A stretch of 64,000 nt of DNA from Ramlibacter agri (GCF_012927085.1 NZ_JABBFX010000002.1:124001-188000), one strand, 5' to 3'; shown: positions 43,431-51,894, counted from the stretch's first letter. The notes: generated by a model not told the origin, from the letters alone. Made by a program: numbers and translations.

Positions 43431-44240
43431 TCAGTGCTGGACGATGCTCGCCACGTTGTTCACGCCGTACTGCGAGATCGACGCGTAGTGGTTCGCGCCG
43501 TACTGCGCCACCCTCGCCTGCCCGTTCGTGCCGTACTGGGACACGTAGGCCGTGTCGGAGGAGCCCGTCTGCAGGATGCCGCCGAGGTTGTAGCTGCCTT
43601 CCTGGTGCAGGTAGGCCTGCTGGTTCGCGCCGTACTGCAGGATGTAGCCCGTCAGGCCGGTGCCGGTCTGTTCGGCCTGCGCGTACGAGTTCACCGTGTC
43701 GGGCGTCGCCATCGACGGGTCCACGCCCTGGTAGTTGTAGCCGTCGAAGTAATAGCCCACGTAGGTCGCCGTGGAGCCCTGGTTGAGGAACAGCCGGGCG
43801 TCGTGTGCGGCGTTCTGGGTCGAGTGCAGCTCGTTGTTGTTGCCGCCCTGCCAGATCTCGGTGCGCGAATATCCCGACAGCTGGCCCTGCGTGACGTAGC
43901 TGCGCAGGTACGAGCCGGGGTTCTGCGTGACGTAGGCATAGGTGGCGTCGACGTTGCCGGACTGGGTCACGGACGCGGTGCTGTTCGACGTGTCGGCCTG
44001 GGTGACATAGGCGGTGGCATAGGACGGCGAGTCGCCGGTCGACTGCGCGATGGTGGCCGTGTTGCCCGAGCCGCCGGTCTGGCTGATGCTGCCGTAGAAG
44101 TAGCCGCCGTTGGAGGCCTGGTCGATGCTGGCCGTGTCGCCGGTGCCCGTCTGCGTGATGTCGCCATGGTCCGCCCGGGCGACGCCGGCCGCCGCAAGGG
44201 CGAGGACACCGATCGCGACTGGAAGAAGGTGCGTTTTCAT
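43431..44240 (-). CDS. Curlin-repeat protein (major curli subunit-like)
   Basis: A 269-residue exported protein with a signal peptide ending near AGVARA-DHG. The mature region is made of curlin-like repeats of about 20-23 residues with the pattern Q.G..N.A...Q.G, for example 'DITQTGTGDTASIDQ', 'ISQTGGSGNTATIAQ' and 'ILQYGANQQAYLHQ'. This is the amyloid-forming arrangement of CsgA/CsgB. It is longer than E. coli CsgA and more tyrosine-rich. It is the last gene of the operon, and its ATG overlaps the csgG stop as ATGA. Confidence 0.88.
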   Translation of the reverse strand: MKTHLLPVAIGVLALAAAGVARADHGDITQTGTGDTASIDQASNGGYFYGSISQTGGSGNTATIAQSTGDSPSYATAYVTQADTSNSTASVTQSGNVDATYAYVTQNPGSYLRSYVTQGQLSGYSRTEIWQGGNNNELHSTQNAAHDARLFLNQGSTATYVGYYFDGYNYQGVDPSMATPDTVNSYAQAEQTGTGLTGYILQYGANQQAYLHQEGSYNLGGILQTGSSDTAYVSQYGTNGQARVAQYGANHYASISQYGVNNVASIVQH

Positions 44241-45124
44241 AGGTCTGCTTTCGCTGCGTAAGGTTGATGGGAACTGCCTGGGACGTCAGCCGGTTCTTCG
44301 CCGGCCGTGGATAGGTAGGGAGCGAACACCGGGTCGTCGGACGCGCCGTCCGCCGACCCGGCCCACACGCGGGCCTGCAGCCCGCGCCCGATCAGCTGGA
44401 TCACCGCGGCTTCGATCGCTTCGCTCACGCACAGCTGGATCGGCTCGTTGCGCGTGAAGCCGGCCTCGAACTCCAGCAGCTTCTTGAAGCTCACGTACTT
44501 GAAGATGCCGGTCTGGAACTGGTAGGACAGCACCGTCTTCGTGGTGGACGCGCTCACCAGCACGGCGCCGGTGCGCACGTCGACGGCGCGCAGGATCACG
44601 GTGACCTGGTCGGTGCGGTACTGGGTCGAAGCGCTCACGCCGAGGTAGGCCACGCCCGCGCCGCCGGTGCGCAGGTCGGTCTCGTAGCCCACGATGCCGC
44701 CTTCCACCAGCACGCTGGCCGGCGTCAGCGAGGGAAGTTGCACGGCCGGCGAGCCCTTGTCGGCCGGACTCTCGATGGACCGCACGATGCGCCGCTCGGT
44801 CAGCAGGTTCTGCAGGCCTTCGCGCTCCACCGGCGTGAACCAGCCGGAGTCGGCCAGCGCGCGGATCAGGAAAGCGGCGCCGCCTTGCGTGACGGCGGTG
44901 GAGAAGGAGCTGTCCGGCACCGGCTTGTATTGGCCGGTCTGGTCGCGCAGGTTGTAGACCGCCACGGTGATGCGGCCCTTGGGCGCCGGCAGGCGCGAAA
45001 GGTCGCGGGCCGCGGCGCTGCGCGGGGTCGGCGCGGCCGGCGTGGTGGTTCCCACCGGCGGCACGCTGGCGCAGCCCGCCAGCAGCAATAGCGCCAACGG
45101 CAGGACCAGGCGCGCGGCTCTCAT
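44237..45124 (-). CDS. csgG: Curli secretion channel lipoprotein CsgG
   Basis: A 295-residue outer-membrane lipoprotein with lipobox LAGC (acylated C18). CsgG-family blocks include 'GRITVAVYNLRDQTGQYKP', 'FLIRALADSGWFTPVEREGLQNLLTERRI', 'YLGVSASTQYRTDQVTVILRAVDVRTGAVL' and 'FKYVSFKKLLEFEAG'. CsgG forms the nonameric pore through which curlin subunits are exported. Its start overlaps the csgF stop (ATGA) and its stop overlaps the curlin start, so stoichiometric translation is implied. Confidence 0.94.
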   Translation of the reverse strand: MRAARLVLPLALLLLAGCASVPPVGTTTPAAPTPRSAAARDLSRLPAPKGRITVAVYNLRDQTGQYKPVPDSSFSTAVTQGGAAFLIRALADSGWFTPVEREGLQNLLTERRIVRSIESPADKGSPAVQLPSLTPASVLVEGGIVGYETDLRTGGAGVAYLGVSASTQYRTDQVTVILRAVDVRTGAVLVSASTTKTVLSYQFQTGIFKYVSFKKLLEFEAGFTRNEPIQLCVSEAIEAAVIQLIGRGLQARVWAGSADGASDDPVFAPYLSTAGEEPADVPGSSHQPYAAKADL

Positions 45125-45552
45125 TGGCTGATCTCGAAGCTGGTACTGCTGCCGGAGAGCTTGTCCGTGGTGACGATGCGCAGCTTGCCGCCGCCCAGGT
45201 CGGAGATCGAGATGGTGAAGTTCTGCGTCTGCACCGTTCCCGGGATCAGCTTGCCGTCCGCTCCGACGACGCTGGAGGAGACCGCCGCCGAAATGCGCGA
45301 GAGGATGGCCTGCTGCAGCGCGCTGTTGAACTGGTCCAGCTGCGACTGCGCGGAAAACGGGTTGACGGCCGTCGGCGCATTGGGGTCCTTGTGCTGGTTC
45401 TGCGCATCGGCGCGATTGAGCAGGAAGGGCCCGTTCAGCGGACTGCCGCCGAAGGTCGGGTTCACCGGCGTGTAGACGAGCGGGTTGGCCTGCGCCGCGC
45501 CGCTCGCGCTGGCGGCGAGCGCGATGGACAGCAGGCGGAATGCGAGTCTCAT
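45121..45552 (-). CDS. csgF: Curli assembly factor CsgF
   Basis: A 143-residue exported protein. The signal peptide ends at about SGAAQA. The mature start 'NPLVYTPVNPTFGGSPLNGPFLLNRADAQN' is the conserved CsgF segment that inserts into the CsgG pore. CsgF couples secretion to nucleation at the cell surface. It overlaps csgE (ATGA at 45549-45552) and csgG (45121-45124), consistent with one polycistronic message. Confidence 0.94.
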   Translation of the reverse strand: MRLAFRLLSIALAASASGAAQANPLVYTPVNPTFGGSPLNGPFLLNRADAQNQHKDPNAPTAVNPFSAQSQLDQFNSALQQAILSRISAAVSSSVVGADGKLIPGTVQTQNFTISISDLGGGKLRIVTTDKLSGSSTSFEISQ

Positions 45553-45989
45553 GGGAGCTCCTCCGGTCCGAGGTCGAGGTCGCGTGTCAATGCCTGCTCC
45601 GCCTCGGTGCGCAGCAGCTGCTGGAAGATGTCGCCGGCCAGGTTCGGCGCGAGCTCGCGCGCCTGCTGCCGGTTGGGCCCGAGCAAGGCCTGGTAGACGG
45701 TGCGCCCCTGTGCCTGGATGCGGATCGTCGAGCCGAAGCGCGCGGTCGGCGACTCCTGCACGGTGACGCTGTAACGCTGCAGGCTGTCGAGCTCGCGCCA
45801 GGCATCGGCGAAGGCGCTGAAGAATTCGTGCCCGAGCACCGTGACGGTGGCGTCCAGCACCAGCCCGCCGGCCAGGTCCACGGGGCCGTGCCGTTCGATC
45901 GGCTGCTCGTTCTCGCGCACCAGCTGGCCGTGCGCGCAGAGCACCGCGACGGCCGCGAAGCAGGCAGCGATGGCGCGCTGCGCGTTCAT
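45549..45989 (-). CDS. csgE: Curli production chaperone CsgE
   Basis: A 146-residue periplasmic protein with an N-terminal signal segment ('AIAACFAAVAVLCAHG'). The body fits CsgE: 'DLAGGLVLDATVTVLGHEFFSAFADAWRE', 'SVTVQESPTARFGSTIRIQAQGRTVYQALL' and a C-terminal helix. CsgE caps the periplasmic face of CsgG and delivers curlin. The ATG at 45989 overlaps the stop of the upstream curlin-like gene (ATGA). Confidence 0.9.
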   Translation of the reverse strand: MNAQRAIAACFAAVAVLCAHGQLVRENEQPIERHGPVDLAGGLVLDATVTVLGHEFFSAFADAWRELDSLQRYSVTVQESPTARFGSTIRIQAQGRTVYQALLGPNRQQARELAPNLAGDIFQQLLRTEAEQALTRDLDLGPEELP

Positions 45990-46894
45990 TGCTGCACGAC
46001 CCGGATCACGCGCGGGCTGCTGCCCACGACCTGCTGCACGTTGACCGTCAGCGGCTGCGCGCCGGCCTGGTAGATCGAAGCGCGGTACGGCGCCGCGGCC
46101 GTGCCGCTGCCCGTTTGCGACAGGGACGCGCTGTGCGCGCCGCCGCTTTGCTGGATCTCGGCCTCGAGGTAGGCGCCCGTCTGCATCACCGTCGCACTCG
46201 CGCCCGCCCCGGATTGCATGACCAGCGCCGACAGGCCGGCGCCGCCGAACTGCAGGATGGTGGCGACGGCCTGCTGCGCGGGGCTGGCCACGGCCTGGCC
46301 GCTGCGCGCTTCGGCGATGCGGGCGGCGATGGTGAGCGACCGCGTGTCCGTCGCATCCACGCCCTGCTCGATGAGGGCCGTGGAGCCGACACCGGTCTGC
46401 TGCAGGCTCGCTCGCGCCAGCGAGGCCGAGGCCGATTGCAGCACCACGCCGGTCGCGCCGGAGCCGGTCTGGCTGGCGGTGGCGGTGCCCGAGAGGCCCG
46501 CTTGCTGCACCGAAAGCAAGGCCGACGCGCCGTGCGGCACGCCGGTTTGCGTGGCGAAGACGGTGTTGCCGCTGCCTTGCTGCGTGACTTCGAGCCGCTG
46601 CGCTTCGCCGCCGGACTGCAAGGCGTTCGCCACGTTGGATGAGCCGGACTGCTGCACGGACAAGGTGTTGCCCTGCCCGCCGGACTGGCGCGCGTCCGCG
46701 CGCTGGTTGTTGCCGGACTGCTGGATGCTGACCTGGCCTTGCACGGCCGCCGCCTGCTCCACGCGCACGGAGCCGGAGGTTCCTTCCTGGACGACCCAGG
46801 CCTCGGCGGCCTGGCCCAGGGATGCCGGCGCGACGCCCGCAAGAAGCGCCGCACACCATCCCAGGAGTCGCACCCGAATCGCACCGCGTTGCAC
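45986..46894 (-). CDS. Curlin-repeat protein (minor subunit/nucleator-like)
   Basis: A 302-residue exported curlin-like protein and the first gene of the operon. The GTG at 46894 has an unusually strong GGGAGGTGA ribosome site 5 nt upstream; the frame stays open 43 codons further but that part lacks a signal sequence. The signal peptide is about residues 8-30 ('LLGWCAALLAGVAPASLGQAA'). Repeats such as 'IQQSGNNQRADARQSGGQGN' and 'VQQSGSSNVANALQSGG' are clear in the N-terminal half and more degenerate later. By position and sequence it could act like CsgB; which of the two curlins nucleates is not decided. Confidence 0.82.
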   Translation of the reverse strand: MQRGAIRVRLLGWCAALLAGVAPASLGQAAEAWVVQEGTSGSVRVEQAAAVQGQVSIQQSGNNQRADARQSGGQGNTLSVQQSGSSNVANALQSGGEAQRLEVTQQGSGNTVFATQTGVPHGASALLSVQQAGLSGTATASQTGSGATGVVLQSASASLARASLQQTGVGSTALIEQGVDATDTRSLTIAARIAEARSGQAVASPAQQAVATILQFGGAGLSALVMQSGAGASATVMQTGAYLEAEIQQSGGAHSASLSQTGSGTAAAPYRASIYQAGAQPLTVNVQQVVGSSPRVIRVVQQ

Positions 46895-46926
46895 GGAGTC
46901 ACCTCCCCGCCATGTAGTTCCGCGCT

Positions 46927-46956
46927 GGTATAGCAGGCGCCATTCGAAACTACCAA
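46927..46956 (-). promoter_or_regulatory. Candidate promoter of the curli operon
   Basis: On the minus strand TTGGTA (46951-46956) and TATACC (46927-46932) are separated by 18 nt. Their outer bases form an inverted repeat TGGTA...TACCA. The predicted start site lies about 25 nt upstream of the GTG, leaving room for the strong ribosome site. Both boxes match only 4 of 6 consensus bases. Confidence 0.35.
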
Positions 46957-47063
46957 TGCGAGAAGGCCTGCTTGCTGGCACAACTCCCGACCGCCAAGCG
47001 CGCGCTTCGGCATCCCGTGACAACGTGGACGCGCTGCCTCATGCACACCACAGCATCAAGCAA

Positions 47064-47093
47064 AAAGCCCGTACCTTTGCAGGTACGGGCTTT
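47064..47093 (-). terminator. Rho-independent terminator behind the tRNA remnant
   Basis: A perfect 13-bp stem (47064-47076 with 47081-47093; core AGCCCGTACC) has a 4-nt loop and, on the minus strand, a following T-run. It sits directly downstream of the tRNA 3' fragment and is most likely the original tRNA gene terminator. It also insulates the curli promoter from the island. Confidence 0.85.
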
Positions 47094-47101
47094 CATACTC
47101 T

Positions 47102-47129
47102 TGGTCGGCGTGGCGGGATTCGAACTCGC
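47102..47129 (-). other. Attachment site: 3' tRNA fragment (T-arm, acceptor, CCA) at the island's left end
   Basis: The minus strand reads GCGAG-TTCGAAT-CCCGC followed by CACGCCG and ACCA, which is the T-arm, the 3' acceptor strand and the CCA end of a tRNA. No matching 5' acceptor strand (CGGCGTG) occurs within the next 110 nt, where the integrase gene ends. So this is a partial tRNA left by site-specific integration. The T-stem has one mismatch. The rest of the tRNA should lie at the island's other end, outside the window. The amino-acid identity cannot be told. Confidence 0.75.
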
Positions 47130-47196
47130 ATGCGCCTCTAGGATTGGCGCGGGTTTGCGGCCCGTTCCGGCGATTTGTCGCATTTCTGTCGCAATT

Positions 47197-48630
47197 TCAG
47201 AAGTCCTCCTCGTCATCCTCCTCAGGGCCGCCCGCCTCGACCTCGCGCTCGCCGACTTCGGCCAACTCGACCTCGTCGACACGGGCGACCAGGCCTTCGG
47301 CGGCCGCCCATTCCTGCTGATACACCGCGGCTGCGGCTTGACCGGGCACGGCCTTGCCGGGCGCCATCCAACGGCCGTACACGTGCGCGACCAGTCGCCC
47401 ATCAAGGTGTCCCATTTGCTCGGCCACCCATTCGGGGGACTCCCCGGCCGACACCATCAGCGAGGCGTACGTGTGGCGAGTCTGGTAGGGTTTGCGATAG
47501 CGCACGCCGGCAGCCTCCAGTGCCCGAATCCAGTGAACCCGAAGGCGCTGCGAGTTCTGCCATCTCTGACGTGTGCGAGGGTTGTTGAATACCCATCGCC
47601 CCGCGTCACCTGTCAATGCCCACTGGGCGTTCAGGGCAGCAACGGCGGGCGGCGTGAGGTCGACCCAGCGCGCGCGCCTGCCCTTGGTGGTCGTGAAGTG
47701 CCTCTTCGAGTACGAAAGCCGCACAAGAATGCGCTTGCGGTCCGCAGAGACGTCACACCACCTGAGTGCAATGAGTTCTCCGGTCCTCAGCCCGGACCAG
47801 AACGCAAACAGAAACAAGTTCCTGACCTGCCCAACGAGCTTGGCGAGCACTGACGCACGCTCGCTGTCGTTGAGCGGGTCCGCGCTCTTTGCAGCGTGCT
47901 GGTAAGCCGGGTCAAGCGTCGTCGGCAGCGGCTCGGAAAACGACGGCTCTCCCCTGTCATTGAGCTCGACCTTCTTGGACCGCCTCTGCTTGGTCGGGGC
48001 GCTGCTGTGAGCTGGGCTGGAGGCGATGAGACCTCGTTCCACCGCCATGGACAGGGCGCCGCGCAGGGGCGTGAGAATGTTGCTGATGCGCGAATCGGAA
48101 AGGCCTTCGGCGCGCAATGACGCTCGGTATTGAACGTACTTGTCGACGGTGATGTCCTTGGGAGCCAGGAATCCCAACGATGGTGCGAGCCGCGACGCGA
48201 CCACTTCTTTGTGGGTGTCGAGCGTGTTCCGGTTATGCGGGTTGTCGAGCGCGTACCGTTGCAGCCACTCCTCGAGCAGCTCGCCCATGGTGCAGCTGGT
48301 AGCCGCCTCGGCTCGCGCTTGGCGTTCCTCGGCTCGCCTTACCTTTCTGCTGTTTGGAAAGTGGCGTGCGTAGTCGAATACGCCCAGCGCGATTTCGTCC
48401 ACGACTGACTGCCGTTTGGTAACCGCGCGCGCCACCGCCTCGACATCAGGCGCGCCCGGCAGCGATTCCGTGGACCGTCGCCCCTGCCACATGAATTCGA
48501 TTTGGACGCTGCGCTTGCTGCGAATCGTGATGCCCGCTGGCAGCGGCTGCGGGTCAGCATTCCCCTTTGCGGGGAAATGGGTAGCGCCAATCGGCAAGAT
48601 TTCCGAAGGCGCACGCTTGGCTTTCGCCAT
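47197..48630 (-). CDS. Tyrosine-type site-specific integrase
   Basis: A 477-residue phage/island integrase. The N-terminal part (about 1-100) resembles an arm-binding domain, and 112-200 is the core-binding SAM-like domain. The catalytic domain has R282 (SGLRTGEL), R385 (YQTRHTYAS, where the usual first His of the HxxR box is Tyr), H408 (MGHLD) and nucleophile Y418 (HVYGRW). The C-terminal tail is very acidic. It ends about 70 bp from the tRNA fragment, its likely target. The ATG is preceded by GGCAGGAG inside a hairpin at 48637-48661 that could mask the ribosome site. Confidence 0.94.
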   Translation of the reverse strand: MAKAKRAPSEILPIGATHFPAKGNADPQPLPAGITIRSKRSVQIEFMWQGRRSTESLPGAPDVEAVARAVTKRQSVVDEIALGVFDYARHFPNSRKVRRAEERQARAEAATSCTMGELLEEWLQRYALDNPHNRNTLDTHKEVVASRLAPSLGFLAPKDITVDKYVQYRASLRAEGLSDSRISNILTPLRGALSMAVERGLIASSPAHSSAPTKQRRSKKVELNDRGEPSFSEPLPTTLDPAYQHAAKSADPLNDSERASVLAKLVGQVRNLFLFAFWSGLRTGELIALRWCDVSADRKRILVRLSYSKRHFTTTKGRRARWVDLTPPAVAALNAQWALTGDAGRWVFNNPRTRQRWQNSQRLRVHWIRALEAAGVRYRKPYQTRHTYASLMVSAGESPEWVAEQMGHLDGRLVAHVYGRWMAPGKAVPGQAAAAVYQQEWAAAEGLVARVDEVELAEVGEREVEAGGPEEDDEEDF

Positions 48631-48636
48631 GACGAG

Positions 48637-48661
48637 CTCCTGCCGCTAGGCGGCGCAGGAG
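48637..48661 (-). promoter_or_regulatory. Leader hairpin covering the integrase ribosome site
   Basis: CTCCT/AGGAG arms enclose GCCGC/GCGGC arms with a CTA loop on the minus strand. The downstream arm contains the AGGAG Shine-Dalgarno sequence 7 nt before the integrase ATG. The folded RNA would hide the ribosome site, so expression may depend on melting or upstream translation. Confidence 0.5.
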
Positions 48662-48784
48662 CGTCGGGGCGAGCGTTGCCGAACGCTTTCTTGAAGGGGG
48701 TCGCTGCGTACATTACGGATTTGCCATCCAGACGTTGCGTCTGGGCTTGCGACAGGCTTCCCGGGGGCCTCGGCAGCTCAACCA

Positions 48785-48985
48785 TTATACAACAGGCAAC
48801 TCGCCGCTCATCCACTGCTGAATGCGCGTCAAGTTGAAAACGAGACGGCCGTCCGGCGCCTTCTTCCAATAGGCCCCGTGCGCCCAGTCTCCACGCCGAA
48901 TCTTTGCGCGAACGGCGTCGTCCGTGTATCCCGTGTATTCGCACAGGACGTTGACCAATACCCAACGTTGAACGGTTTGCTGCAC
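48785..48985 (-). CDS. Excisionase-like small DNA-binding protein
   Basis: A 66-residue basic protein with the winged-helix pattern of phage/island excisionases: 'WVLVNVLCEYTGYTDDAVRAKIRRGDW' followed by 'WKKAPDGRLVFNLTRIQQWM'. It probably binds near the attachment site and biases the integrase toward excision. The GTG at 48985 is chosen because CGAGGAG lies 7-8 nt upstream; the frame extends 45 codons further without another ribosome site. It is 154 bp upstream of the integrase gene on the same strand. Confidence 0.78.
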   Translation of the reverse strand: MQQTVQRWVLVNVLCEYTGYTDDAVRAKIRRGDWAHGAYWKKAPDGRLVFNLTRIQQWMSGELPVV

Positions 48986-49120
48986 TGGTGTACTCCTCGT
49001 GAGCACAGGTGAAGCAACCTTGTTTATTTGCGGGTGTCGGATGAATTTATGTCCCTGGGCGGAAGGCGGCCAGCCGGCGTTGTGGCTGCGCCTTTCCCGG
49101 GCAGCAAGGTGCGTGTCCAC

Positions 49121-50215
49121 TTAAGACGCAGATGATTCGAGAGCGGCGAAATCCGCAAATGCAAATGCCATACAGCGCTCGAAGCCACCGGCCCATGTCA
49201 GCACTTCGAAGTACTGGGGAATCTGGGGGCCCTGAGCGGCCCACAAGCACTCGAATTCGTTCAGAACGGCCGCAATCCAAGGTGCGCTCGGAGGCCGCGA
49301 GGGGTCTGACAGAAGCGGTCCGTGGCCCGGCAGTTCATGCAGCTCGCGCCAAAACTCAGTAGAACTCGACGGGTCCAGTGCAACACCCATCGTCACGACG
49401 GGAACCGGTCCTTGTTCGAACTGCATGCACAACTGGCAAGTCAGGTTCGAGTCCTTGACATCAATGTGCAGTGGATATGTTTCGTCTCCCAGCTCGAGGT
49501 CAGTCCAGCCCGTCTCGCGCGACTCGACGATGAGTTTCATCAACAATGCTCGAGCTGCCATTCCAACTGATTCGGTCCGCTGCACACACGTTTGCCCCGT
49601 GTCCAAGGTCACGTGGACGAATTCTGTCACGGCACTGCGCTGGACCGCCGCCCTGTCGCCGCCCAGTGAGGGGCTTTCCTCTGCTTCCTGTGCGCCTCCT
49701 TTGCATCGCACGACCGCCTCGCGTGCCATCCGCGAAGCCGAAAACGCTGCATACGCCTTGTTGATGACGCGCTCGTACTCGGAGCGGCCGATGGGAACCG
49801 CAAGCTGGTCATGTGCCGTGGCAATCAAGTACGCCGAGAACTCCTTCGAAAGGGTCACCAGTCGCGCCCCATACTGCTCCCCTGACTGGGCGTCGCAGGC
49901 GATGACAGCAAGCGCAAGATGGTGCTTCCCCGCCACAAACTCATCCGGCACGCCTGCGGTGCCTGGCGGGTTCATCGCAGCATGAAACGGCGCATCTAGC
50001 CAGCCGTTAGCGCCGAAGTTGCTCATGAAGAAGGCAACGCCTTCGTACTCAAAAAGAGAGAACTTGGCCTCTCCACTTCGAAAGTCGGAGATGACGCGCG
50101 CATCAGGTCGAGACGTGTAGATGGTCAGAGTCGCTCCATCGTTGTTCAGGTTGAAGCACGCTGCGCTCGCGTTCTCAACGCCATGCAGGTTGATGTTGGT
50201 CGGTTTATTGTTCAT
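49121..50215 (-). CDS. Hypothetical island protein (364 aa)
   Basis: A 364-residue, mildly acidic soluble protein; no family is recognised and no signal peptide or membrane helix is seen. It has a hydrophobic, beta-rich N-terminal part ('GEAKFSLFEYEGVAFFMSNFG') and a C-terminal part with paired cysteines ('LTCQLCMQFEQGP'). The ATG at 50215 has no good Shine-Dalgarno sequence, but a hairpin (50237-50258) sits 21 nt upstream, as in neighbouring island genes. It is followed by the excisionase gene after 135 bp. Confidence 0.72.
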   Translation of the reverse strand: MNNKPTNINLHGVENASAACFNLNNDGATLTIYTSRPDARVISDFRSGEAKFSLFEYEGVAFFMSNFGANGWLDAPFHAAMNPPGTAGVPDEFVAGKHHLALAVIACDAQSGEQYGARLVTLSKEFSAYLIATAHDQLAVPIGRSEYERVINKAYAAFSASRMAREAVVRCKGGAQEAEESPSLGGDRAAVQRSAVTEFVHVTLDTGQTCVQRTESVGMAARALLMKLIVESRETGWTDLELGDETYPLHIDVKDSNLTCQLCMQFEQGPVPVVTMGVALDPSSSTEFWRELHELPGHGPLLSDPSRPPSAPWIAAVLNEFECLWAAQGPQIPQYFEVLTWAGGFERCMAFAFADFAALESSAS

Positions 50216-50236
50216 GTTGTGTTCACTTATTGGAAA

Positions 50237-50258
50237 GTGCTGCCGGCGCCGACAGCAC
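50237..50258 (-). promoter_or_regulatory. Leader hairpin upstream of the 364-aa gene
   Basis: GTGCTG/CAGCAC arms enclose a CGGC/GCCG inner stem with one mismatched pair between them, an almost fully paired 22-nt hairpin. It ends 21 nt before the ATG. One of five similar leaders in the island. Confidence 0.5.
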
Positions 50259-50439
50259 GAAAGCGCACGCTCATGCGCCATGCGCACGAAGCGAGCAGGA
50301 CGCACACCACGCGCTTGGAACGGCGGTGTCGGTCGCAATCAAGCGTTGGGCCGCATCGAACGTCCGAGCCGTATCACTTGGGCTCGACGTGCGCGGGGCC
50401 GCTAGGGCCAGCGCTCGCACGGGCAGCGGCCTAATGTGC

Positions 50440-50859
50440 TCAGACCTCGGCGAAGGTCCTCAGCACGTCTTCAGTACTTATGAGGCGCGCGTGAGCTGCG
50501 TCGATGCCAGCTAGTGCTGCAAGGGCCTGATGCCATCTGTCATGAATTCGCCCAGGATACGAACGAACGAACCGGACGAAGTCATCGAAGTCAGCCTGGC
50601 TCGCGAAGAGCTGCTCGGCGAACGTTGAACGCCTCACCAGCCCCTTTTCCACCGCTGCCGTGATGTGGTCAAGGTGCTCGCCGATGAAGGCATCATTGAC
50701 GCAGCAGATTTTGGTTAAGCGCCCCGAGCATGGATTGAAGCCGCCGATGGCAGCGCACGTGCGCTCCCATTCCTGAGCCGGCCTGTCGTAGTCATGCGCG
50801 ATGGGGGAAATCACCGGCTCGTATGCCGGAATTCTCTTTGCGGTAAATGGCATATTCAT
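50440..50859 (-). CDS. Hypothetical island protein (139 aa)
   Basis: A 139-residue soluble protein of no recognised family. It has a cysteine pair region ('GGFNPCSGRLTKICCVND') and a helical C-terminal half ('FAEQLFASQADFDDFVRFVRSYPGRIHDRWHQALAALAG'). The start is an ATG at 50859 or 50853. Directly upstream (50864-50888) is a hairpin with CCAGG/CCTGG and GCGC/GCGC arms. Coding status rests on frame length and codon pattern, so confidence is moderate. Confidence 0.6.
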   Translation of the reverse strand: MNMPFTAKRIPAYEPVISPIAHDYDRPAQEWERTCAAIGGFNPCSGRLTKICCVNDAFIGEHLDHITAAVEKGLVRRSTFAEQLFASQADFDDFVRFVRSYPGRIHDRWHQALAALAGIDAAHARLISTEDVLRTFAEV

Positions 50860-50863
50860 TCAT

Positions 50864-50888
50864 CCAGGAGCGCATCGCGCCAGCCTGG
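50864..50888 (-). promoter_or_regulatory. Leader hairpin upstream of the 139-aa gene
   Basis: Outer arms CCAGG/CCTGG and inner arms GCGC/GCGC with a GAT loop end 4 nt before the ATG at 50859. The 15-nt sequence CAGGAGCGCATCGCG in it recurs exactly at 51911-51925, upstream of the next gene. Confidence 0.5.
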
Positions 50889-51125
50889 CAATGACGTTCT
50901 TCTCTCATCTCGTCCGGCGCACTTCCTTGGGCGGGCGCGCACCTTCCCGGATTTGGCAGGTGCTTTAGCGGCCTTCCGAATCGAGTTAAGAAAATCCTCC
51001 ACTGGGCAGCAGCCGCGGCTCCGGGCTCCGAGTGCTTTGTTGTGGGGCACGTGCAGACAATCGCCCGCACGTGCGATTGCGGGTGGTCTACCAGCACCCA
51101 GACGCAGTCATGCTGTGTGCGGAGT

Positions 51126-51878
51126 TCATGCTTGACGGGGCACCGTCAGGAATTTCGACAGAGCTCTCGCGGCTTGCGGCGTCAATCCGGAAGTATCTGG
51201 TGATGTCCAAATCGTGTCGGTCGACAGCATCTCCGGCTCGACGGTGAGGAAGCGTTGAGGACGTGCACGTCCATCCAGCGCGGCTCGGCACTTGTCTATC
51301 GTTTCTTGGTGGAACTCGGAGAACAGCGCATACGTATCTTGCTCCTGCGCCAGTGTCTTGATTGCTCTCTTGAGCATGGCAGCACGTGGCGCAACGGCGA
51401 CCAGTGCCAGTTCCTCATAGCCAATCCGCTCCCCTGTGTAGCATGTCAAGGGGGCAATGGTTTCTGCTGCGACATGGCAGTCCACAATGGCGCCAATCAG
51501 CCATTGCAGTTCATTCAGGTTTGGCCCGTGCGCGGCGATAACCAGCTGGACATCCGTATCGCCACCCCAGCTCTGGGCGCTCCAAATCCTTCCATCAGCG
51601 TCTATGTGGCTCTCGTCGGGCGCGTGGCCAGACGCTTCCTTCCAGCTCAGCAGCCAAGGCGAGAGCGTTGACCTGATTAGCTGGCAGTCACGGTGAAACT
51701 CCGTACGAAGACCATACCGTTTGCCTCGGGCTAGCCTCATCGCACGTCGTTTCGCGTACGAGCTGGCCGGGGGGTTGTTCGCAGAAATGTGACTGCCTTC
51801 CGCTTGCCCCAGGCCGGCCGTCGACAACTCGCAGCCTTGCTTGGTCTTCTTCGCCTCGTGCGATTTCATCTTTGTCAT
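51126..51878 (-). CDS. Hypothetical island protein (250 aa)
   Basis: A 250-residue protein with a lysine-rich, disordered-looking N-terminus (about residues 1-55) and an alpha/beta body ('DVQLVIAAHGPNLNELQWLIGAIVDCHVAAETIAPL'). No family is recognised. The middle has a small-residue-rich helix pair and no membrane segment. The ATG at 51878 follows an A-rich spacer (AAGAAAGAAAAC) and a hairpin at 51895-51912. The 266-bp gap after it holds no gene I can support. Confidence 0.7.
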   Translation of the reverse strand: MTKMKSHEAKKTKQGCELSTAGLGQAEGSHISANNPPASSYAKRRAMRLARGKRYGLRTEFHRDCQLIRSTLSPWLLSWKEASGHAPDESHIDADGRIWSAQSWGGDTDVQLVIAAHGPNLNELQWLIGAIVDCHVAAETIAPLTCYTGERIGYEELALVAVAPRAAMLKRAIKTLAQEQDTYALFSEFHQETIDKCRAALDGRARPQRFLTVEPEMLSTDTIWTSPDTSGLTPQAARALSKFLTVPRQA

Positions 51879-51894
51879 GTTTTCTTTCTTGTTC

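Noticed and set aside
47100..47190. A complete tRNA gene
   Set aside because: No 5' acceptor strand, D-arm or clear anticodon stem pairs with the 3' end; the integrase stop lies where the 5' half should be.
50792..51097. 101-codon minus frame overlapping the 139-aa gene
   Set aside because: It overlaps the start region and leader hairpin of the 139-aa gene and has a weaker coding pattern.
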